Part shown: positions 33,757 to 42,578 of the stretch, piece by piece
Numbering within the stretch: the stretch's first letter is position 1
How the letters are laid out: each line of letters starts with the position of its first letter
Assembly (NCBI GenBank): GCA_030431255.1
Contig: JAUIJL010000022.1
Span: 83,583-147,582, forward strand
Direction: 5' to 3'
DNA: 64,000 nucleotides
Source of the DNA: Thermoanaerobaculia bacterium
GTDB taxonomy: Bacteria > Acidobacteriota > Thermoanaerobaculia > Multivoradales > J023
The notes under the pieces: generated by a model
What the model was told of the DNA's origin: nothing
What the model saw: the letters and a program-made list of their open reading frames with translations, nothing else
Database searches by the model: none
Position numbers and translations under genes: made by a program

Positions 33757-35583
33757 TTACTCCACAGTGACGCTCTTGGCCAGATTTCGAGGCTGATCCA
33801 CGTCGCAACCCAACCGCACACCGATGTAATAGGCCAGGAGCTGCAAGGGAATGACGTTGACCACGGGCTGCAGGATGGCCGACAGGCGGGGCACGCGGAT
33901 GATTTCATCGGCGAATTCCGACATCTCGCCCGGATCCCGATCGGTCACCGCGATCACTCGGCCGTCCCGGGCTTTCACCTGCTGCATGTTGCTCTGGACT
34001 TTCTCCGCCACCTTGTCGCCGGTGGCGATGGCGACCGTCGGCAGATCCTCGTCGATCAACGCGATGGGCCCGTGCTTCATCTCGCCTGCGGGATAACCCT
34101 CGGCGTGGATGTAGGAGATCTCCTTGAGCTTGAGGGCCCCCTCGAGGGCGATCGGATAATTGATGCTGCGGCCGAGATAGAGGAAATCCTGGGCCCGGTG
34201 ATAACGCTTGGCGATGGCCTTGACCTGGGCTTCGGTCTCCAAAGCCTCGGCCACCGCTTGGGGCAGGTGAGCCAGCTCCGAGAGGCGCGACGGATCGAGC
34301 TCGATGCCGCGGACTTGGCAGAGGTAGAGGGCCAGGAGGTAGAGGGCTTCGAGCTGGGTGGTGAAGGCCTTGGTGGACGCCACACCGATTTCGGGCCCGG
34401 CATGGGTGTAGATCACCCCGTCGCTGATGCGGGTCGCTTGGCTGCCGACCACGTTGCAGACCGCCAAAAGATGCCCGCCTCGCTCCCGGGCCGCTTCCAT
34501 GGCGGCCAAGGTGTCGGCCGTTTCGCCGCTCTGGGAAATGCCCACCGCCAGCACCCGATTATCGACGATCGGATCTCGGTAGCGATATTCCGATCCGTAG
34601 TCCACGGCCACCGGAATTCTGGCCAGAGCCTCGATCATGAATTTGCCCACCAGGGCGGAATGCCAGGAGGTGCCGCAGGCCAAGAGGTGGATGCGCTCGA
34701 TCTTGCGCAGGGTGGCTTCGTCGAGATCGATGGCGTCGAGGATCACCTTGCCGGATTCGAAATCCACCCGACCCGCCAGGGTGTCTTGCAGCGCCTGGGG
34801 TTGCTCATGGATCTCCTTGAGCATGAAGTGCTTGTAACCGCCTTTTTCGATCTGCACCGGATCCCAGTGAAGGCGTTGGACTTTGCGCTCGACCTCGTTG
34901 CCGTCACCGTCCCAAATCTTGTAGCCGTCGGTGCGTAGAAGGGCCGTGTCACCGTTCTCCAAGAAGATCACGTCTTGGGTGTAGCTCAGCAACGCCGCCG
35001 GATCCGACGCCAAAAACATCTCGTCTTGGCCGACGCCGATCAATAGGGGCGGGCCCTGACGCCCCATGGCGATTTCCCGCTGCCCGGAGGCGGTGCTGAC
35101 CGCCGCGAACGCGTACATGCCGTCGAGCTCGACACAAGTGGCCTGCAAGGCAGCGATCAAATCCTCGCCGCTACCCAGGTGATCGGCGATCAAATTGGCC
35201 ACCACCTCGGTGTCCGTATCCGAGGAGAAGGTGAAGCCCTTTTCCGTCAGCTTGTGTTTCAGCGGCAGAAAATTCTCGATGATTCCGTTGTGGATCAACG
35301 CCACCTTGCCGGTGGAGTCGATCATCGGGTGGGCATTGCGCTCCGACGGTGGGCCGTGAGTGGCCCAGCGGGTATGCCCGAGGCCGAAGCTGCCGGCCGC
35401 GCTGTGTCCATTCAGCTTCTCTTTGAGATTGCCCAGCTTGCCCTCGGCCTTGACCGTTTCCAGCTGGTCGCCGACGACCACGATGCCGGCGGAGTCGTAA
35501 CCCCGATATTCAAGACGCTGCAAGCCGTCGATCAAGAAGGGGACGACGTCTCGGTGTCCCACATAACCCACGATGCCACACAT
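33757..35583 (-). CDS. glmS: Glutamine--fructose-6-phosphate aminotransferase (isomerizing)
   Basis: The 608-residue GlmS begins MCGIVGYVG with the catalytic Cys2 of the class II glutaminase domain, followed by HTRWATHG. Two SIS domains follow (ISQSGETADTLAA, GPEIGVASTKAFTTQ), and the chain ends QPRNLAKSVTVE, the conserved catalytic C-terminus. It makes glucosamine-6-phosphate, feeding GlmU 18 bases upstream in the same operon. I see no room for a glmS ribozyme between the two genes. Confidence 0.97.
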   Translation of the reverse strand: MCGIVGYVGHRDVVPFLIDGLQRLEYRGYDSAGIVVVGDQLETVKAEGKLGNLKEKLNGHSAAGSFGLGHTRWATHGPPSERNAHPMIDSTGKVALIHNGIIENFLPLKHKLTEKGFTFSSDTDTEVVANLIADHLGSGEDLIAALQATCVELDGMYAFAAVSTASGQREIAMGRQGPPLLIGVGQDEMFLASDPAALLSYTQDVIFLENGDTALLRTDGYKIWDGDGNEVERKVQRLHWDPVQIEKGGYKHFMLKEIHEQPQALQDTLAGRVDFESGKVILDAIDLDEATLRKIERIHLLACGTSWHSALVGKFMIEALARIPVAVDYGSEYRYRDPIVDNRVLAVGISQSGETADTLAAMEAARERGGHLLAVCNVVGSQATRISDGVIYTHAGPEIGVASTKAFTTQLEALYLLALYLCQVRGIELDPSRLSELAHLPQAVAEALETEAQVKAIAKRYHRAQDFLYLGRSINYPIALEGALKLKEISYIHAEGYPAGEMKHGPIALIDEDLPTVAIATGDKVAEKVQSNMQQVKARDGRVIAVTDRDPGEMSEFADEIIRVPRLSAILQPVVNVIPLQLLAYYIGVRLGCDVDQPRNLAKSVTVE

Positions 35584-35601
35584 TGGCTTCTCCCTGATGC
35601 T

Positions 35602-37056
35602 CTAATCTTTTTTGGAACCGTCGGCCTTGGGACCTCGGGTTTTGCGACCTTGGGCGCGGGTCTTCTTATGCTCTGCCCAGCCAGGGATATTCCGCTGACG
35701 GGCCCGGCCGACACCGAGGGCGCCATCGGGCACATCGTCGGTGATCACGGATCCAGCGGCGGTCGTCGCCTCGTCTCCCACCCGCACCGGGGCGATCAAC
35801 ATGGTGTCGCTGCCGACGAAAGACCGCTTTCCGATTTCGGTTCGGTGCTTGTTGACCCCATCGTAATTGCAGGTCACGACACCGGCGCCGATATTCGAAT
35901 CCTCGCCGACATCGGCATCTCCCACATAGGCGAGGTGGTTGGCTTTCGCGCTCTGGCCGAGCCGAGCATTTTTGATTTCCACGAAGTTGCCCACGCGAGC
36001 ACCGGTCTGCAAGAGCGATGCCGGGCGAAGCCGAGCGAAGGGTCCGACGTTGCAGTCCGTCTCCACCTCGGCCTGATCGAGAATGCTGTAGGGATGCAGC
36101 TGCACCGAGTCGGCAACCTGGGAGTCCCGGACCCAACACCCTTGGTGGATCACGCAATCTTCCCCCACCTGGGTGTGTCCAAAAAGCGACACCCCACCGT
36201 GGATCACCGTATCGGCACCGATACGCACGGAGGGCTCAATAGAAGTGGTGGCGGGGTCGAGCAAAGTCACCCCATCCGCCATCAAAGACTCGTGGTGGCG
36301 TTCGATCAACACCCGATGGACCTTGGCCAGGTCTCGGCGATCATTGATGCCCAATGCTTCGTCGGCGTCTTCGAGCCGTACCACCTCCACGCCCCCGCTC
36401 TCGGCAGAGGCAGCGGCCGAGCCGAGGGCATCGGTTAGGTAGAGCTCGCCTTGGGCATTGTCGGTCGAAAGCTGCCTGAGGTAGTCGAAGACCGATGGCG
36501 CGGGCATGGCGTATAGGCCGGCGTTGATCAATCGGATCTCGAGCTGCTCTGGACTGGCATCCGCGGCTTCGACGATCCGCTCCAGTCGATGGCCGTCCGC
36601 CAAGACCCGGCCGAGGCGACCGGGCTCATCGAGCTCGGCGGCGGCCATTGCACCCCAGCCCCGCTCGGCGGCCTCGGCCAACCCGTTCAAAGTGGAAGCT
36701 CGCACCCCGGGAACGTCACCGTTGAGCACCAAGAGCGTGACCTCCTCGGTGGTGCCGGCTTCGCCGACCAGATGGGGCTCAGCTTGGGCCAGGGCGTGGC
36801 CGGTGCCGAGCTGTTGCTCCTGGGTTACCCAGACGATGTCGTCCTGGTCGGCAAAGGCTGCCTTCAAAAGCTCGCTTTGGTGCCCCACCACCACCAAGCA
36901 GCGCTCGCACCCAGCCTCTCGCGCCGCGTTGATCACCCAGTGGAGCATGGGTCTCCCGGCGACCTCGAAGAGGGGCTTGGGGTATTTCGATCGCATGCGG
37001 GTGCCTTTTCCGGCAGCCAGCACCACCGCGACCCGCCGTTTGGAAGACTGGCTCAT
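35602..37056 (-). CDS. glmU: Bifunctional N-acetylglucosamine-1-phosphate uridyltransferase/glucosamine-1-phosphate acetyltransferase
   Basis: The ATG at 37056 follows an AGGAG site, giving 484 residues. The N-terminal uridyltransferase has VVLAAGKGTRMRSKYPKPL and a central VLNGDVPGV. The C-terminal part is a left-handed beta-helix of hexapeptide repeats with GARVGNFVEIKNARLGQSAKANHLAYVGDADVG and SFVGSDTMLIAPVRVG, the acetyltransferase site. It ends with a basic tail (KKTRAQGRKTRGPKADGSKKD) longer than usual. Together with GlmS it supplies UDP-GlcNAc for peptidoglycan and LPS. Confidence 0.96.
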   Translation of the reverse strand: MSQSSKRRVAVVLAAGKGTRMRSKYPKPLFEVAGRPMLHWVINAAREAGCERCLVVVGHQSELLKAAFADQDDIVWVTQEQQLGTGHALAQAEPHLVGEAGTTEEVTLLVLNGDVPGVRASTLNGLAEAAERGWGAMAAAELDEPGRLGRVLADGHRLERIVEAADASPEQLEIRLINAGLYAMPAPSVFDYLRQLSTDNAQGELYLTDALGSAAASAESGGVEVVRLEDADEALGINDRRDLAKVHRVLIERHHESLMADGVTLLDPATTSIEPSVRIGADTVIHGGVSLFGHTQVGEDCVIHQGCWVRDSQVADSVQLHPYSILDQAEVETDCNVGPFARLRPASLLQTGARVGNFVEIKNARLGQSAKANHLAYVGDADVGEDSNIGAGVVTCNYDGVNKHRTEIGKRSFVGSDTMLIAPVRVGDEATTAAGSVITDDVPDGALGVGRARQRNIPGWAEHKKTRAQGRKTRGPKADGSKKD

Positions 37057-37070
37057 CGGCTCTCCTATCT

Positions 37071-38069
37071 TCAATCGCCGACACGCGGCTCGTGGGCCAA
37101 CCCCAGCACGGCTCGCCCCAATTTCAAAGGATCGTGTCGAATCAGGTCCTGATCGCCCAAGAGCAAGTCTTCTTCGATCACCTCGACCCCTAGTGTACGA
37201 AGAATTTCCGGGTCCGACTCGATCCAGTGGGAACCGGTATCGGAATAGCGTTGCAACAGGCGGCCCTCCGGCCTGGAGCGATCCACCAAGACGATGTCCA
37301 CCAGCTCGGGGTCTACATGCTTTTGAACCGCTTGCAAGTGATCGACCGCGGATAGGTGGTCCGTTTCTCCCGGCTGGGTCATCAAATTCATGACCAGAAC
37401 CACCCGCGCACCACTTCGCCGCACGGCATTGCGAATGCCGGGGATCAAGAGGTTCGGCAAGATCGAGGTGTACAAGGAGCCCGGCCCCAGCACCACCAAA
37501 TCGGCGGTTTCCAAAGCATCCACTGCCGGAGAAAAGGCGGGGGCCGAAGCCGGCTCCAGGTGGAGCGACTCCATGGGCTCACCGGATCGGCCGACAGCGG
37601 ACTCTCCTTCGTAGACTCGACCGGACCGACCCGCACCGCGCAAACGCACATCCTGAAGGGTGGCCGGCAGGATTCTGCCGCGCACCGAGAGAATCTGCTC
37701 CGCCGTCAAGATGGCTTGGTAGAAATCACCAGTGACACCGGTCAACGCGGTCAGGAATAGGTTGCCGAACGAGTGCCCGGAAAGCCCCTTGCCGTTGGGA
37801 AATCGATATTGGAACAACCTGGAGAGCAGGGCTTCATCGTCCGCCAGAGCGACGATGCAATTGCGGATATCTCCCGGGGGTAAGACCCCCAGCTCCCGCC
37901 GCAATCGCCCGGACGACCCGCCGTCGTCGGCCACGGTGACCACCGCCGTCAGCTGCTCCGCACGCTCGACGAGATGTTTCAATCCGCGCAGCAACACCGC
38001 TAGACCGGAGCCGCCACCGATGACGACCACCGAGGTCTCGCGATCGGGATGACCTTTGAGCCTTGCCAT
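37071..38069 (-). CDS. YvcK/CofD-like gluconeogenesis factor
   Basis: The protein (332 residues from the ATG at 38069; a 12-residue longer form starts at 38105) opens with VVVIGGGSGLAVLLRGLK and carries VVTVADDGGSSGRLRRELGVLPPGDIRNC, then GHSFGNLFLTAL and VVLGPGSLYTSILPNLL. These are hallmarks of the YvcK branch of the CofD/2-phospho-L-lactate transferase fold. In other bacteria YvcK binds UDP-GlcNAc and influences carbon flow and cell-wall synthesis by adjusting GlmS. Its position directly upstream of glmU and glmS fits that role well. Confidence 0.92.
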   Translation of the reverse strand: MARLKGHPDRETSVVVIGGGSGLAVLLRGLKHLVERAEQLTAVVTVADDGGSSGRLRRELGVLPPGDIRNCIVALADDEALLSRLFQYRFPNGKGLSGHSFGNLFLTALTGVTGDFYQAILTAEQILSVRGRILPATLQDVRLRGAGRSGRVYEGESAVGRSGEPMESLHLEPASAPAFSPAVDALETADLVVLGPGSLYTSILPNLLIPGIRNAVRRSGARVVLVMNLMTQPGETDHLSAVDHLQAVQKHVDPELVDIVLVDRSRPEGRLLQRYSDTGSHWIESDPEILRTLGVEVIEEDLLLGDQDLIRHDPLKLGRAVLGLAHEPRVGD

Positions 38070-38222
38070 AGGATTCGACCGCTCCGGTGGATGAGTAACG
38101 GCCAAGCGGCCCGCTCTACACGGCCATAATGCAGGGTCGGCCTTTGGCCAGACCGCGGAGCCTTGGGCCGTAGAGCTTCAGGAAGCGCGGGCGCCTCGAC
38201 GCCCGATCCAACGGAGCCGGCC

Positions 38223-38771
38223 TCAGGAAATCGGCGATCCCGCAGCGGATGGGTCGGCGGCCGGCGATGCGCCGGCCGACGATCCGGCGGAGGAGGAGCT
38301 TGACCCGGACTGCGGAGGATTGATCAAGGCGGTGAACCCTTCTTGACCGCGCAGACTTTGGAAATCCGGGTCGTGGAAAGCGTGAACCCGGTTCTTCGGC
38401 TCCGACTTAATCGCCTTCTCAAGCAGCAACAGGGCCTTTTCTCCTTTGCCGGCGAGCGCTTCGATGGAAGCCTTGAGGTAGACGAATTTCTCATCATCGG
38501 AGCCGTCTTGCTCGCACAGCCTCATCGCTTCGTCCAATTGGCCGTCGTTCTTCTTGAGCACTGCGGCCAAGAACAGGTCCTCGACGCTTTCGTCCTGGCT
38601 CAAGTGGCTGCGGCACATGGCAAGAAATTGACGCGCCCGGTCTCGCAGGTGGCGACCGTCGGTTTCCGCGATCACTTTTTCGAAGCGTTCGGCGGCGGAG
38701 TTGAGATCTTTCTCGCCCAAGAGCTTCATGCCCTCGGCAAAGTCTTCAAGGCTGGTATCGGTCTCGGACAT
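38223..38771 (-). CDS. TPR-like helical repeat protein
   Basis: From the ATG at 38771 the protein has 182 residues. Residues 1-135 are helical hairpins of TPR type (FAEGMKLLGEKDLNSAAERFEKVIAET, LFLAAVLKKNDGQLDEAMRLCEQ), and the last 40 residues are a Ser/Ala/Pro-rich disordered tail. No signal peptide is visible. It is eight bases downstream of the MglA GTPase gene, so it probably belongs to the MglA/MglB operon and may act as an adaptor of the polarity system. Confidence 0.8.
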   Translation of the reverse strand: MSETDTSLEDFAEGMKLLGEKDLNSAAERFEKVIAETDGRHLRDRARQFLAMCRSHLSQDESVEDLFLAAVLKKNDGQLDEAMRLCEQDGSDDEKFVYLKASIEALAGKGEKALLLLEKAIKSEPKNRVHAFHDPDFQSLRGQEGFTALINPPQSGSSSSSAGSSAGASPAADPSAAGSPIS

Positions 38772-38779
38772 GCTGAATA

Positions 38780-39364
38780 TCACCTCTTGCGCAGCTCGAC
38801 GAGAATCTGCTTGGCCACGGATTTCAGAGTGTCGAATACTCCGTTTCCTTGCGGGGCCACCGCCTCGAAAGTCGGCTCGCGTTTGTAATTGAGAACGCGA
38901 TAAAGCTCGTCGACCGGCATGGCGTTGGGAAGGTCTCGTTTGTTGAATTGCAGCGCATAGGGCAGCGACTTCAGGTCGAGACCGTGTTGTTTTAAGTTCG
39001 TTTCCAAGTTGCGGATCGACTCAATATTCGATTCCATCCGCTCTTCTTGGCTATCGGCGACGAAAATCACCCCGTCCGCGCCTTTGAGGATCAATTTTCG
39101 GCTGGCATCGTAAAACACCTGGCCGGGCACGGTGTAGAGGTGAAAACGCGTCGTAAAACCTCGGATCGTTCCCAGATCCAAAGGCAAGAAATCGAAGAAA
39201 AGGGTGCGGTCCGTTTCCGTGGCCAGGGAAATCATCTTGCCCTTGGCGTCAGGAGACGTCTTGCTGTAAATGTACTGCAGATTCGTCGTTTTGCCGCCGA
39301 GCCCGGGGCCGTAATAGACGATCTTACAGTTGATTTCCTTAGCCGCGTAATTGATGAACGTCAT
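38780..39364 (-). CDS. mglA: MglA-family small GTPase
   Basis: The 194-residue GTPase has the MglA P-loop [15 protein letters not shown], the switch region [34 protein letters not shown] with the family-specific VPGQ, and NKRDLP for guanine specificity. MglA in its GTP form sits at a cell pole and directs motility or polarity machinery, and MglB (next gene upstream) is its activating protein. Its presence does not prove gliding; many non-motile lineages keep it. Confidence 0.96.
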   Translation of the reverse strand: MTFINYAAKEINCKIVYYGPGLGGKTTNLQYIYSKTSPDAKGKMISLATETDRTLFFDFLPLDLGTIRGFTTRFHLYTVPGQVFYDASRKLILKGADGVIFVADSQEERMESNIESIRNLETNLKQHGLDLKSLPYALQFNKRDLPNAMPVDELYRVLNYKREPTFEAVAPQGNGVFDTLKSVAKQILVELRKR

Positions 39365-39376
39365 AGCGAGTGCCGA

Positions 39377-39871
39377 TTAATCGCTGAAAAGGGCGTCGAT
39401 ATCGTCGTCGGTGATTTCGGAGAACGGTGTTTGGTGGGGGCCTTCAACCGGTCCGGCGCTGGCTTTTTGAGCCATCTGCTCGAAGATCTGATCGAATTCC
39501 GCGGCCGCGCGCTTCACCCGCAGCCTTACCAAACCGAGCGAAGAACGCTCATCGAAAATCACCAACAGGATGGCCCGTTTGGCGACGATCGAGATGTGAA
39601 TGTGGTCTCGCTCCCCCTCGTGGAAGAGCACTGAGAACTCCCGTTCTCCGATCAACTTCGCCAAGCTGTCCGTGGCGGCGACGTTGCCGGCGGTGAGTGA
39701 GGCCAACGACGTCGTGTCGAATTGGTCCACATCTCCATCGGCGGCCATCTGCTGACCGTTCTTGTCGATCAAAAACACGGCGCGGGCGTTTGAATCGTGG
39801 CGAAGGCGCTTGAGCACCTCCTCCAGCTGATGGATTTCTTCTTCGTACAGTACGAGATCCATAGATGCCAT
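39377..39871 (-). CDS. mglB: MglB-family roadblock/LC7 protein
   Basis: I start at the ATG at 39871 (MASMDLVLYEEE), which has a GAGG site seven bases away; a second ATG lies three codons on. Residues 10-130 form a roadblock/LC7 fold (EVLKRLRHDSNARAVFLIDKNGQQMAADG, VAATDSLAKLIGE), and the tail ends with an acidic ITDDDIDALFSD. The protein is the GTPase-activating partner of MglA and is encoded just ahead of it. Confidence 0.94.
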   Translation of the reverse strand: MASMDLVLYEEEIHQLEEVLKRLRHDSNARAVFLIDKNGQQMAADGDVDQFDTTSLASLTAGNVAATDSLAKLIGEREFSVLFHEGERDHIHISIVAKRAILLVIFDERSSLGLVRLRVKRAAAEFDQIFEQMAQKASAGPVEGPHQTPFSEITDDDIDALFSD

Positions 39872-39967
39872 TAGGTTACCTCGTCGCGGGTAAGCCGAAG
39901 GTATAGCACAGCCGTTCCGGGCCGTCAAAACCTACGACCCCCGCCAAACCGGCGGAGGCTGGGGGCG

Positions 39968-40441
39968 TCAGCGGAAGAATCGCCAACCCGTCAATATGTC
40001 CGCTTCCTTCAAGATCAATTGATTGTTGCTCAGGCGGTGGCTCAGGGGTACCGGACGACAGCCGCCTGTCCCCGTGTTGACCTCGGTTAACCGCGAGGCG
40101 GTATCGCATTTGTTGTTTACCATCCAATCGCCTTCGTGACGGAACCCACGCTTGCGCTTGTAGTCGGTTTCAGAAGCATCAAAAGCCACCTGGATGGTAC
40201 CGTCTTTGTCGCGGCCGACAAAGAACTTGACCTCTTGGTTCCCCGCGTTCAAGAAGCGGTAGTACCGTACTTGCCGTGCTTCGAGGTCCGAGATCTCAAT
40301 TCTAACCAGGCCGTCACGATCCGGGGATACGCGCTCATAACGAGCGGCATGCCCCCCGGACAGCGCAAAATCGGCTGTTAGGATCAGACCCGTGGCGAGC
40401 ACGATCAGGATTAGACCGTGGATCGGTCGAAAGCGTCTCAT
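39968..40441 (-). CDS. DUF2318-like membrane-anchored protein lacking its usual cysteines
   Basis: The protein (157 residues from the ATG at 40441) has an N-terminal anchor or signal (HGLILIVLATGLILTADFALSGG). A DUF2318-like domain follows: VRYYRFLNAGNQEVKFFVGRDKDGTIQVAFDASETDY, YKRKRGFRHEGDWMVNN, and GGCRPVPL near the end. As I recall the family, the positions here occupied by FDASETDY and MVNNKCD usually carry CxxC pairs that bind metal. Only one or two Cys remain, so the metal site is probably lost. The start overlaps no other gene, but a divergent GGDEF gene begins close by. Confidence 0.65.
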   Translation of the reverse strand: MRRFRPIHGLILIVLATGLILTADFALSGGHAARYERVSPDRDGLVRIEISDLEARQVRYYRFLNAGNQEVKFFVGRDKDGTIQVAFDASETDYKRKRGFRHEGDWMVNNKCDTASRLTEVNTGTGGCRPVPLSHRLSNNQLILKEADILTGWRFFR

Positions 40442-40504
40442 TCCTTTATCATTCTGAATCATTCAGCGGTCGGCATCAAGCTCTCGGACGTTTCGATTGG
40501 CGGT

Positions 40505-42511
40505 ATGCTCGATTTCGTGCTGCCGTGGAACGGCCGGCCGAAGCAGTCGGTGGGACGTGGATCGCGGAACGAAGACGTCATTAGCCCAGGGGGACGAAGC
40601 GTGCTCGATCACGCGGGCCAATCATCGCACGAGACCACCACCCAGAATCAAGGTGGTGGGCGCCGAGACAGAGCGAAAGGCGCTGAACAGCTAGTGGCCG
40701 CCGTGTTGCCGTCGGCCTTGGTGATTCTGTTGCTCCTGCTCGCCACCGGATCACCAAAGCTGGCTCCCAACGGATGGTTGGCCGACCCCTGGCAGGCTTT
40801 GGCCTGGATCCTGGTCGGGACCATGGCCGCGTTGCATCGACCACTGTCGAGACACGCCGCCCCGGCCGCTTCGCCCGCGGGGGAAGCCGCGACTTTAGGG
40901 CTCGGCGCTATGGTGCTGCCCGCCGTGATGGCGGAGTCGGGGGCTGTGCCCGCCGCCTTGGTGGCCGGTGCCGTGCTGATCACTTCCGAGGCCGCCCTAC
41001 AAGCTCTCGCGGCTCGCCTGGGCGGTACGGACAACGCCCTGGGTCGTCTCCTGCCGGCGCTGGAAAGAGCCGTTCTTTTCGCCTTTTCGACCCTGATCGT
41101 CGGCACGGCGCTCTCGGTTCCCCAGGTCGGGGCCTGGCCCTCCCACTTCCTCGCCCTCGCCTCGGCGCTGCTCTTCACGCTGATTCCAGCGGCCTCGATC
41201 GCGGCCTTGGCCCGGGTGCGATCGAGAGAATTCTCGGCTCGAGACGCACTGCCACCGATGGCGCTCGACTTTGCCGGATGGATCATCGGCTGGATGTTGG
41301 TTTCCTTGTTGAGCGTCCCGGTGGCCGCTAATCCGGAGCTCGGTGACGCACCTGCAGGGACCTTCCGGCTCGGTGCCGGCGGCCTGGGCGGACAAGGTGG
41401 CCTGGGAGGACAGTGGGTATGGTGGATATTGGCGTTGCTGGCAGCCGAGGCCGCCCGCAACGCTGTCTTGCGAGGGCTCTCCGACCATCGTGTGGGCCAT
41501 TTCGAACGCCTTCGGGAAGCCCACGAGCGTATTTTGTCGGAAACCTCGGGCATGGGTGACATCGCCCAGCAGGTGCTGGTGGAATGTCGCAACATCCTGC
41601 CCGTCCAATGGTTCCAATTCGAGCTTCTGGAAGAAGGTGGGGTAGGAGCCGAAGAGGACTATTGGCAGAGCTGGGCCGCCGGCCCCGACGGCCTCTTGGT
41701 GGAAGGGCGACCGAAGCCGCCGAGCCGCCCCAGCATGTTGCCCGGCATCCACCGACGTGCCGACTGGCGGGTAGTCGAACGACAGCTGGTGCGCACCAAC
41801 CCCGACGACGGCGAGGTGTTGCTGGCCCGGCTGCGGCTTTGGTGCGATCCACGGCGGATCGAGTCCGGGGCCGAAGACCTCCTAGATACGCTGATTCCGC
41901 AGATGGCCAGCTCGGTGCACCGGGCCATGCTCGACCGGGAAGCCAAGCTCGATCCCCTGACCGGAGTGCCGGTGCGTCGGGTGCTGGAAAGCAGCATGCA
42001 GAGAGCCTACCGGCGGTGCATTGAAGACGGTGTGCCCATGGCGGTGATCATGTGTGACATCGATTTCTTCAAAAAGGTCAACGACACCCACGGCCACGCC
42101 GCCGGAGACGAGGCTCTCAAGCTGGTGGCCGCGACCCTCGACAGCCAGCGACGAGACAACGATCTTTGTTGTCGCTACGGTGGCGAGGAATTCACCATTC
42201 TTTTGGAAAGAACCCACGGCGACGACGCTCTCCGGCTGGCGGAACGATTGCGCCAGGCCGTTGAGATGCTGCATTTCGAATTTGAAGGCCGCCACATTCC
42301 CCTGACCTTGAGCCTAGGCGTGGCGTCGTTTCCGGAGCTGCACATCAAAACCGTCAGCGAGCTCCTACTGCTGGCGGACGAAGCTCTGTACGAAGCCAAG
42401 GAGAGCGGCCGCAATCAGTGCATGTTGCACATTGGAAACGGAGCATTCCGCCCTCCCGCGGGAGCCCGTCGCCAGGAGTCCTCAACCATCATCTCCAGAC
42501 CCAATCTATGA
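40505..42511 (+). CDS. GGDEF diguanylate cyclase with multi-helix membrane domain
   Basis: The ORF is open from 40418. An ATG at 40505 avoids running into the divergent gene, but a GTG at 40601 is as likely. After an N-terminal disordered stretch there are about seven transmembrane helices (residues 60-330), a soluble region of some 150 residues that could be a degenerate GAF-type sensor, and a C-terminal GGDEF domain: DPLTGVPVRRVLESSM, MCDIDFFKKVNDTHGHAAGDEAL and the active-site loop RYGGEEF. It synthesises c-di-GMP. The MglAB polarity genes lie on the other strand nearby, so a link to surface behaviour is possible but unproven. Confidence 0.85.
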   Translation: MLDFVLPWNGRPKQSVGRGSRNEDVISPGGRSVLDHAGQSSHETTTQNQGGGRRDRAKGAEQLVAAVLPSALVILLLLLATGSPKLAPNGWLADPWQALAWILVGTMAALHRPLSRHAAPAASPAGEAATLGLGAMVLPAVMAESGAVPAALVAGAVLITSEAALQALAARLGGTDNALGRLLPALERAVLFAFSTLIVGTALSVPQVGAWPSHFLALASALLFTLIPAASIAALARVRSREFSARDALPPMALDFAGWIIGWMLVSLLSVPVAANPELGDAPAGTFRLGAGGLGGQGGLGGQWVWWILALLAAEAARNAVLRGLSDHRVGHFERLREAHERILSETSGMGDIAQQVLVECRNILPVQWFQFELLEEGGVGAEEDYWQSWAAGPDGLLVEGRPKPPSRPSMLPGIHRRADWRVVERQLVRTNPDDGEVLLARLRLWCDPRRIESGAEDLLDTLIPQMASSVHRAMLDREAKLDPLTGVPVRRVLESSMQRAYRRCIEDGVPMAVIMCDIDFFKKVNDTHGHAAGDEALKLVAATLDSQRRDNDLCCRYGGEEFTILLERTHGDDALRLAERLRQAVEMLHFEFEGRHIPLTLSLGVASFPELHIKTVSELLLLADEALYEAKESGRNQCMLHIGNGAFRPPAGARRQESSTIISRPNL

Positions 42512-42578
42512 CCCCCCTGGATCTTCTTCATGGGGGCCCATGCTCCGAAGGCGAGCCCACTTCAGCTATGATCTGCGT

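Noticed and set aside
31988-33796. 602-residue plus-strand ORF
   Set aside because: Antisense shadow of the PcrA/UvrD helicase, whose motifs are all present on the minus strand.
35584-35601. glmS ribozyme/riboswitch
   Set aside because: Only 18 bases separate glmU and glmS; no room for the structure.
35179-36438. 419-residue plus-strand ORF
   Set aside because: Shadow across glmS and glmU, both of which are unambiguous on the minus strand.
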